The translations under genes and the position numbers were made by a program. The notes below the pieces were generated by a model, which did no database searches, was not told where the DNA came from, and saw nothing but the letters and a program-made list of their open reading frames with translations. A stretch of DNA of 64,000 bases from Amoebophrya sp. A120 (lineage: Eukaryota > Sar > Dinophyceae > Syndiniales > Amoebophryaceae), in NCBI GenBank assembly GCA_905178155.1, contig CAJINV010000005.1:1986054-2050053 (forward strand), read 5' to 3'. Shown here piece after piece: positions 57,901-64,000 of this stretch. How positions within the stretch are numbered: the stretch's first letter is position 1; each line of letters starts with the position of its first letter.

Positions 57901-60900
57901 GTAAAAATGCATCACAGCCAAACTTTATCAGGGATTTCCCTAGTGTTTCTGCAATACAAGGAAAATTTGTGATGCTAAGAAAATTTGTAATGCAAACCCT
58001 GCAAATTAGCGACTGTGATAAACTTTTTTCTCTCCATATCCCTGGTGGTGACAGCAGTACTGCATCGAGCCCTCCCCGGTCCGTTCGAGCATTTCGTTCC
58101 AAGACTTCTTCGGGGTGATCTGCGGCGTGTATCGGAACCCGTGGAGAGCCACGGTGGGCGCTTTGAAGTATTTCTGCATCTTCATATGGATTGCAAAAAT
58201 GTCTGGGTCGGGAAGAGTGCAAACTTGTCATGCAGAATTTGCATGCCCCATAAGGTCTGGAATGCAGGACATAGCATGACAGATTCTGCGAGGTCTCTAT
58301 CATGCCTGTCCTGCATGAGAAGTTCCCTCTCATGGTGGTCAGAAAAGGGCGTCTTTTGTTGATCACGCAAGACAGATTTTTGTGTGATCCACAGGACGCA
58401 TCACAAGTCCCATCCTTCCAGTAGACCCAGACATTTTTACATTTGATACTTCACCATCCCGGACAATTCCTCCGCCTATCGAAAGGAAAAATCCCCGCTC
58501 CCCATATCGAAAACGAAATTTGTGATGCTGTATTTGAGGTCACAAATCGGCTTGTCATGCTGGAAGGCCAAAGCCGCAGTCGCGGCCTCGTTTGCAAGCC
58601 ATTTGTCATGTTGGGAAACTAAGGGCAGGGCGTCCCTTTGTAAATCAGAACTACAAAGTTTAAACCGCCTGCTCGGTAAACTCTAAAGCAGAAAATTGAA
58701 CTGCGCGATTTCTACCGAGAGACAACAACCGAAACTCCTGGGACGGCTGCGACGTGAGTTCTGTTGTTATCTGAGTAGAAATAGCACTGTGCAACCATCG
58801 TGCCTTAGCACCGAGGGAACAGAAAAAATAAAAAAGGTGTGAAGAAGCTAACTATGACACAGTCCCACTTACCCAAAGAACCATCCTAAAGGTGGTATCT
58901 CGAATTTCTAGCATGAAGGAACTGATTGGTTTGGAAAATGGGGTTGCGATCGTGGCGCCAACAACCAAATCCAGGGACCAGCATGCAAAGGACCCGAGGA
59001 ACCACGAGGTTGGTGTGTCCAGCATGACAAACACGTCGTCAAAGACAAAAAATGCCACGAGACCGGAGTAAATCATGACCAAACCGAGGAATTGCATGAC
59101 AAATTTGGCCGAGCTGTAACAAATTCGAGAACCAGGACGGAAAAAGTGTACTTGACCAGCGTAGTGGTCGCGTACTACGAACCCCTAGGAAGAAAGTAAA
59201 TATCATTTAAAGTCAGGTTCTATAGTAAAAATTTCGCGCGTTTGTAAAACTAGACCGGTCAAAAACCACTTCTGCCTGTGCCGTCTCTATTCTATATTCC
59301 CTTGCTACCCTAAGAAGTAGCACTTAAATGCAAGTCATACAAGAACACGTTGACCATGGTATGCAAAAGCCGGCGCATCTACCGAGTTTTCGTTCCCAAC
59401 AGGCAAATTGCAAGCCAACGCGCAAGCCATTTGTCATGCTGTTTCCCACTCTCAGCTGCCTCCTATCATGCTGAAGATACAAGGCTTCCCCACGCCACCC
59501 AGCACTACAGTCCGCATCTTTTCCCGTGTAGCATGTTGATTTGTGACAACAAATCTGGATCACAGATTTCCGTTTTGATATGGGGAGGGGGGATTTTTCC
59601 TCTCAATACCGCCAGCGCGATCTTTTCCGCCGCCGTGGTCTCCCGAGCGAAAGTTCCGTTGTGCAGCACGTAGTCGAACGCGAGGTCTTTCAAATTACAC
59701 CACCGGGACAGCAGCGCCACAAACGGGTGCTTCTCCGCCTCTCGAATGCAAATATCGATCTGGTGATGTTCTGGAAAGAAGTACCGGATGAAACTTGTGA
59801 TCATGCGAGTTGTCACCAGCACTAGCACTTCTCAACTTGTTGCGTCGGCCGCCAAGCATGAGCACAACAAGTTCGGGAGATGCTACGTGCTGCCGATTCT
59901 GTATCTGTTCCTGCCTGCTACGAACTGCGGTACCTGAAAGTATACAGAAACATCCGGCTAAGTACTTACTTTACTTTTGCATGCTTAAGGTGCGTGACAG
60001 ACTTTTGAGAGTCGAGCCAGCCGAACATGACAAAGCTTGCGCTCTTCCAGAGGACCCAGATCGATATTTTCAATGCATACGGGCCGGTTTGCGTTGATTT
60101 CCCGCATTTCGGACCGGAGCGCGTTGGCGTCGAAGTCCCCGCAGTGCACGAGCAGCGAATTTTCCGGCGTGAAATCCGGCAACTCCTGATTCAGCTTCAC
60201 CCACAAGTCCGTCAGCGCCTGGGGCAGGAACACCGCATTGCTCTGGTCATTGATCCGGATGTCCCCCCGGTTTTCGTGCTGGTGTACGGAAGTTCGGTTT
60301 ATCCAATGCAAAAGTGTCTGGGTCTGGAAGATTGTGAAGAGATTTGTCATGCATATTTCGGATCACGCAAATGGCGTCTGGTGCAGGCAACAGCATCACA
60401 GGTTCTGAGCACGTCTCATGATGCCTGTCGCGCCGCATGAGAAACTTCCTACTTGCGTACCAACAAATGGACAGCTTTTGGCGCTCATTCAACACAAATT
60501 TTTGAGTGTTCCAGAGTTTGCATCACAAGTTCCAACTCTTCCCGACCCAGACATTTTTACATTTGCTACGGTTCTTCCGCTGGTCCTGCTTCGGAGACGG
60601 CGTCGAGGTGGACTATTGAAAGGAAAGATCCCCCCTCCCCATATCGAAAAGGTACGTCGCAGAAAATTTGCCATGCTGATTTGCGACCACAAATCATCTC
60701 TGTCTTGCAAGAAGGCAATTCCACAGGCTCCGCCGCATTATGGAGGCGGTTTGTGATGCGGTTTGGCCGACAGCGCAGACGTTTCTGATGCTAAGCGCCT
60801 AGGCCAAAACCTCTCTACTCAGGCTTGATGTAGGCCTGTCGTCCCCTTCCGCAAGACAAATCTGATTTGTGTACGCAAATCCAGCATCACAGATTTCCGT

Positions 60901-61890
60901 TTTGATATGGGGAGGGGGGATTTTTCTTTTCGATATGGACATCGCAATCGACATTTGACACAGCGGCCACCATGCCGGGCACATGGAATGCCCCCCGCTG
61001 GTGGAGTAGCAGGAAGTGGCATCGTCCGCGGGGTCCTTTTTGCTTGCAGAAGTGCTGCTCTTCGCGTTGCGGCTCGAATGGTTCGAACTCGGGGTGGTGC
61101 TGTCGCTGTTCCAGCTCGCGTTCATCTTCTGTTCCTGAGCGGCGTAATCCATACTCTCCTGCACCCCCCTGCTGCGGACCCAGCGATGGAAGCGCATCGC
61201 CTCCTTCAGGTCGTCCTGGAGAGCGAGCACAATGACCGGCAGCTCAATGATCCCCTCCCGCCCTTCCACGTCGATCACCAGCGCGTACTTCAGTTCCGGA
61301 AAGTCCGCCGGGGTGCTGGGGTTGCTTACCGCGTATTTTTGCACGCCCGTGCGACCGAGGTACCCCGGAATCGGCCAGTTCTCGGATCGCGCCACCATTT
61401 TCTATCCAGTGCAAATATATGTCTTTTTCTGCTAAAAGGATTCATTTACAATTTGTCATGGTGGTCCTTCCCTTTTACGGCAGAACAGCATGACAAGCGC
61501 TCCTTGACTCCTTGCGACGACCTCTAGTGTGTTTAGTGTGACACACTGAGTTTCACAGCAGAAAGCCTGCTCGTCAATCGTATTTACATCCTCGCTGTCC
61601 CTCAAATTTTTGCGCATCACAAAAAATCCAGACCCAAACATATTTCTTGCAATGCATATTTTCGACTCCTCCGCAAAGTGCGACTTGCCGGCGGGCGACC
61701 CGTAGTCCCGGTCAAGGTTCCCCCGCAGCCACTCCTGCTCCAGCAGCTGCCCGTCGTCCTTGTGGTGCCGCTTCTTGACCCAGTTTCCGTTCATCCCAAC
61801 CCGCTCCTTGCAAACCTTGTTCTCCGCGGCATTCGGACAGTATCCCGCGGCGTAGTACTTGCACGGGATGTCTGTCGCGAGAAAATTCAT
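54963..61890 (-). CDS. ERI-type DEDDh 3'-5' exoribonuclease with zinc finger
   Basis: RNA 3' exonuclease like ERI1, which trims histone mRNA, rRNA and small RNAs. Exons (minus): 61890-61659, 61402-60936, 60613-60569, 60299-60080, 59739-59609, 58476-58449, 58184-58039, 57832-57791, 57525-57479, 57189-56965, 56112-55880, 55616-55532, 55222-54963. ATG 61890 is followed by a CCCH-like finger (CKYYAAGYCPNAAENKVCKE). Exonuclease motifs: ALVIDVEG (Exo I, D and E), IIELPVIVLAL, LVHCGDFDANALRSE (Exo II Asp), and HHQGTADTENIALLL (Exo III His and Asp). Removing each introner with one repeat copy keeps the frame, with exons as short as about 30 bp. The C-terminal extension (VVFRPTAIEDVAKIRENNSQ; LDMTVLEKLARLNKYGREGA) is not part of the nuclease domain and its function is unknown; the last stop is provisional. 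The giant introner between exons 5 and 6 carries foreign sequence. Confidence 0.82.
55223..55531. mobile_element. Introner, family A, diverged (ERI)
   Basis: 309 bp. TATCAAATGCAAATACG with AGTCTGGAAG; right CTTCCAGACTCAGACTACA-type end and CTATGGATA. Flanks CTCGC/CTTGT. Deletion gives ARLNKYGREGAED. Confidence 0.82.
55617..55879. mobile_element. Introner, singleton ends (ERI)
   Basis: 263 bp. TACCGGAAAAAAAGATTTG and AAATATCTTCAACTCCGGTA. No matching flanks; old or mis-bordered. Confidence 0.65.
56113..56964. mobile_element. Giant introner, family A, with cargo (ERI exons 10/11)
   Basis: 852 bp. TATCAAATGCAAAAGTG ... CATTTTTACTCTTGATA with exact ACCCC on both sides. About 590 bp (near 56318-56905) is inserted inside the element, bordered by CTTCTGTGT on both sides. 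It shares sequence with the cargo at 58610-58876. Confidence 0.9.
56318..56600. repeat. Cargo repeat copy 1 inside giant introner A
   Basis: Begins CATGTTGGGAAGCTAAGGGC and contains TACCGAGAGACAACAAC, CTCCTGGGACGGCTGCG and ACTATGACACAGTCCCA in the same order as copy 2 at 58610-58876. Confidence 0.85.
57190..57478. mobile_element. Introner, singleton ends (ERI exons 9/10)
   Basis: 289 bp. TATCCAAGAATGAATAAAGT and ACCACTGTAATTATTCCTA. Flanks do not match. Deletion gives KRESVVFRPTAIED. Confidence 0.72.
57526..57790. mobile_element. Introner, family A (ERI exons 8/9)
   Basis: 265 bp. TATGGATTGCAAAAATG ... CATTGTTGCAAGCCATA. The repeat ACCGC is exact. Confidence 0.94.
57833..58038. mobile_element. 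Introner, family E-like (ERI exons 7/8)
   Basis: 206 bp. TATCAAACAAAAAAAGTTCG ... AAACTTTTTTCTCTCCATA. The repeat TCCCT is exact. It lies between the Exo III His and Asp. Confidence 0.9.
58185..58448. mobile_element. Introner, family A (ERI exons 6/7)
   Basis: 264 bp. TATGGATTGCAAAAATG ... CATTTTTACATTTGATA. The repeat CTTCA is exact. Confidence 0.94.
58610..58876. repeat. Cargo repeat copy 2 inside giant introner C
   Basis: Begins CATGTTGGGAAACTAAGGGC and ends near CACTTACCCAAAGAACC. Diverged copy of 56318-56600. Its far end overlaps the splice donor of the captured exon. Confidence 0.85.
58873..59184 (-). CDS. Captured exon encoding two membrane helices
   Basis: Precisely bounded by a strong acceptor (TTCTTCCTAG|GG) and a strong donor (TTTGG|GTAAGT). 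It is 312 bp, 104 codons, open throughout and phase 0 at both ends. It reads QFLGLVMIYSGLVAFFVFDD then TSWFLGSFACWSLDLVVGAT. It cannot be an exon of the surrounding nuclease, because the phase differs and the content is hydrophobic. It may come from another gene, possibly still used as a nested gene. No homologue recognised; no relation to the two polytopic genes of this window could be shown by eye. Confidence 0.6.
59740..60079. mobile_element. Introner, A-like (ERI exons 4/5)
   Basis: 340 bp. Inverted blocks AAATATCGATCTGG and CCAGATCGATATTTT. Left edge TCTCGAATGC is poor and flanks CCGCC/CGGGC differ. Deletion keeps NRPEAEKHPF in frame. Confidence 0.78.
60300..60568. mobile_element. Introner, family A (ERI exons 3/4)
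   Basis: 269 bp. TATCCAATGCAAAAGTG ... CATTTTTACATTTGCTA. The repeat CGGTT is exact. Confidence 0.93.
60614..60935. mobile_element. Introner, family C (ERI exons 2/3)
   Basis: 322 bp. TATTGAAAGGAAAGATCCCC ... GGATTTTTCTTTTCGATA. The repeat TGGAC is exact. Confidence 0.94.
61403..61658. mobile_element. Introner, family A (ERI exons 1/2)
   Basis: 256 bp. TATCCAGTGCAAATATATG ... CATATTTCTTGCAATGCATA. The repeat TTTTC is exact. Deletion gives AEESKMVARSENW. Confidence 0.92.
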
Positions 61891-62119
61891 CCTGGTAGTG
61901 GATGTTGAAATGAAATTGAAACCTCCAACCGGTGTTCTTGGAAAAAAATTCTACACCACGAATTTCAACAAACCGTGGTGGATCTCCTCGCTGACGTTGA
62001 CTAGAAGAGTTTCATCCGGTGAAGATGGTACAACTAGTAGCTTCTAAAATTGTAGAACACTGTCGCTCGAAGGTGTAGCTCGAAGGTGTCGCTGGTGAGG
62101 GTGGACCGCCGTCGTAGTC

Positions 62120-62188
62120 GTGCCGCTGGTCAGCTTAGCTTTCACGAGAGGTGGAGGACAGTGGTAGCTGCAGGTCGACGTTCCCGGG
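62120..62188 (+). repeat. 69-bp direct repeat, copy 1
   Basis: GTGCCGCTGGTCAGCTTAGC through CGTTCCCGGG; identical to copy 2 at 63221 except one base (C/T). Confidence 0.95.
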
Positions 62189-63027
62189 GGCGTGGTTAGC
62201 TTTCAGGGGGAAGGGGAGGGGATTCTCCTGGGGGCGAAAACTCTGCAGGCGCAGGGCTTTTGAGTGCGCCGGAGCCCCCTGGAGGAAGACAAAGGCGTGA
62301 CAGCGGCCCGCCCCAGGCCCCTGGAGAAGGAGAAGCACCGGGAAACCGAAAGAACACCCGGGGCGAGCCCACCCTGGGAGGGGACGAGCCCTCCAGGGTG
62401 TTCCCAATTTGCGAGCACCCCCCCAAGTTGCGAGCCTTAAGGGCGGCCGCTCGTCATTCTAGCTACGCCCCACTCTATTTCTAGTTACGCCGCCAAGGCG
62501 GTGGGGCTGCTTTCGACGGAGCCCACAGGGCCGCAGCTGCGGAAGCTGCGCGACAAAAAACCTGGCCAGCCAGGCAGGTGCAACCAGCCCAGGGGGACTA
62601 GGCGCACTGTGTGTGATGGCCATTCCTTCGGGGCAGCGAGAAAAGGCGCCGCTTTCTTTGCGCAGGGCGGCGGGGGCATCCACACGAGGAGGGGCCTCCG
62701 CCGCGAGGCAAAACGGGGTAGCCCAAACAAAGCGCAAAGCCATCCCGGGCACCGTGGCCGGGCCGGAGCTGCTAGTTCGCCTGCACCTGCGGGCGCAGCA
62801 GCGCGCAGCGCGCCACCCTCAGTCAGACAAATAAGCCCTTTCCCTCCCACGGCTGCGCCCCCTTTTCCCAGGAACGAGCGCCACGTCCCGCGCTACCACA
62901 CAGACACGGGTTGCTCGGCGCTAGTTTCTCCACAGGGGGCGAGGGAAGCCAGCAGCGCTGGCGAGCTCTGTGGCGCAAGCTCGGGGCGAGCCGACCCGCG
63001 CGCGGGGCAATGGGGGCGATTTTGTAC
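62189..63027. other. GC-rich segment between direct repeats
   Basis: Markedly GC-rich compared with the rest. Long frames exist on both strands (for example plus 62501-63100), but they are Pro/Gly/Arg/Ala-rich as expected from composition alone. No protein family recognised. Confidence 0.6.
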
Positions 63028-63175
63028 TAGTAAGCTTTCTCCTAGTAAACTCTCTACTAGTACGCTTACTAGTAGTTTTTTTCCTTCCGTGTCACGTTAA
63101 ACTTACTAGTAACGTTGTTCACTAGTAAAATTCTTGGATTTTCCTTACTAGTAAGATTTTACTAGTAGAAATCGG
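63028..63175. repeat. ACTAGTA cluster
   Basis: TACTAGTA/ACTAGTAA-type octamers occur about ten times in 150 bp, many as short palindromes around ACTAGT. Confidence 0.85.
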
Positions 63176-63220
63176 GCCATGCGTCAATCACTTTCCTTGC
63201 CGTATAGTATATAGGGTATT

Positions 63221-63289
63221 GTGCCGCTGGTCAGCTTAGCTTTCACGAGAGGTGGAGGACAGTGGTAGCTGTAGGTCGACGTTCCCGGG
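63221..63289 (+). repeat. 69-bp direct repeat, copy 2
   Basis: Same orientation as copy 1, with 1032 bp between the two copies. Confidence 0.95.
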
Positions 63290-63436
63290 TTACTTGGGTA
63301 AGGCCCGCAGCATCTGTGAAACTTTTAATCGCGCGGCAAATTCTTTGTTTTAAGCCTTAAAGTGCCTAATCTAGGAAATCGCGTTCATAAGGTTTAAGCA
63401 TTAGAACGCCTAATCTAAGAAGTCGCAATTTAAGCA

Positions 63437-63708
63437 CTCGAGCGCTTAAACTCACGGAAACGCAGATTGCAGCAATTTGCTCTAGCAAATTTCAAATTTG
63501 TCCACACAGCTTCAAAGATAGCCAGTCAATTAGCCATTCGAATGCTTAAAATGACTGCTTATTTTCAAGCAGTTAAGCACTCGAATGGCTAAACTGATTA
63601 TTTGTCTGTGAAGTTGCGTGAACAAATTTGAATTTGCCCAGCAGAGCAAATCTCAGACGCAGATTGCAATCTGTGTTTCCGTGAATTTAAGCACTCGAAT
63701 GCCTAAAC
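63437..63708. repeat. Long foldback (inverted repeat), ~270 bp
   Basis: Left arm phrases (CACGGAAACGCAGATTGCA, CAAATTTCAAATTTGT, TTAGCCATTCGAATGCTTAA) recur in inverse order and orientation on the right (TTAAGCACTCGAATGGCTAA, ACAAATTTGAATTTG, TGCAATCTGTGTTTCCGTG). The centre is near 63570. Confidence 0.85.
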
Positions 63709-64000
63709 GCTATATCTACCCCGAGCGCGAGTGCTGTTGGTGTTGCTCGAGAGACAAAGAGCTCTCGCACCATGGGAAACAAAAGCTCCGCCGGTGCAAG
63801 AGCGCAGAGCCTGCCAAAGCGTCCCGCGGCGCTTTTGTCAAGTGCCCGCCCGGCGCAAAACCGCCGTGGGCGTCGTGATCCCCCCAGATCGCGACGCCTG
63901 GGGCAATTTGCCCCATTGGGCCCCCTGCGGGCTTCGATGCACAATGCTGCAGCGCGGCGCGGGCGCCTGGCGCGCGAGGGCGAGGAGGCGAATTCAAGAG
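63709..64000. other. GC-rich window edge
   Basis: GC-rich and Cys/Arg-coding in several frames; no gene supported. Similar in composition to 62189-63027. Confidence 0.5.

Larger units (their letters stand above)
58477..59608. mobile_element. Giant introner, family C, carrying an exon (ERI exons 5/6)
   Basis: 1132 bp. TATCGAAAGGAAAAATCCCC ... GGGGATTTTTCCTCTCAATA with exact CCGCC on both sides. A cargo of about 830 bp (near 58609-59433) interrupts the element, bordered by GCAAGCCATTTGTCATG on both sides. The cargo contains a complete canonical exon (58873-59184) and a repeat shared with the giant introner at 56113. Confidence 0.9.

Noticed and set aside
62501-63100. 200-codon plus ORF rich in Arg/Gly/Pro/Ala
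   Set aside because: GC-rich sequence keeps several frames open at once on both strands; no motif or codon signal favours this one.
1-64000. CRISPR arrays, bacterial operons, tRNA or rRNA genes
   Set aside because: None seen; spacing of introner ends is irregular and inverted, not array-like, and no tRNA cloverleaf was recognised by eye (a dedicated search was not possible).

Overview
This window looks like nuclear DNA of a protist, most plausibly a syndinian dinoflagellate of the Amoebophrya type (inference). The evidence is: eukaryotic genes (mitochondrial Lon, PTH2, the axonemal protein CFAP206, a CMGC-type kinase, a dolichyldiphosphatase-like PAP2 enzyme, an ERI-type exonuclease); nearly every supported gene on the minus strand, as in the unidirectional gene arrays of dinoflagellates; and genes packed with introner-like elements, which have been reported for Amoebophrya.

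Layout by gene, all minus strand unless stated: Lon 232-7659; PTH2 8491-9176; a 160-aa unknown 10062-10910; CFAP206 11951-15835; SRPK/PRP4-like kinase 17575-24772; large polytopic unknown 26555-31213; a sparser stretch at 31-44.5 kb holding a secreted repeat protein (33301-34497), a one-TM protein (36017-37078), a coiled-coil protein (37133-38067), a putative secreted protein (39515-40543), a doubtful plus-strand gene (40530-41352) and exon fragments; a second polytopic unknown cut into about twelve tiny exons (45433-48929); PAP2 enzyme (49696-52289); ERI-like exonuclease (54963-61890); and a repeat-rich end (62-64 kb) with a 69-bp direct repeat pair and a long foldback.

The outstanding feature is a set of about 48 short (about 200-370 bp, three of 850-1200 bp) elements with inverted termini that begin TA and end TA, flanked by 5-bp direct repeats. 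They sit inside coding sequence. I assigned at least five terminal-sequence families (A-E) plus several singletons. Deleting the element together with one copy of the 5-bp repeat restores the reading frame, and in Lon, CFAP206, PAP2 and ERI it restores recognisable conserved motifs. They are therefore spliced introns created by insertion, and most cannot be written as GT-AG introns. Ordinary GT-AG introns occur in the same genes. Several elements split catalytic motifs (Lon GP|SAG, PAP2 P|SGH). Three oversized copies carry extra sequence, and one of these contains a complete canonical exon encoding an unrelated membrane segment.

Exon borders at introner junctions are given to the nearest duplication and may shift by up to 5 bp. 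No transcript data were available; homology calls come from reading the translations and from memory of the families.
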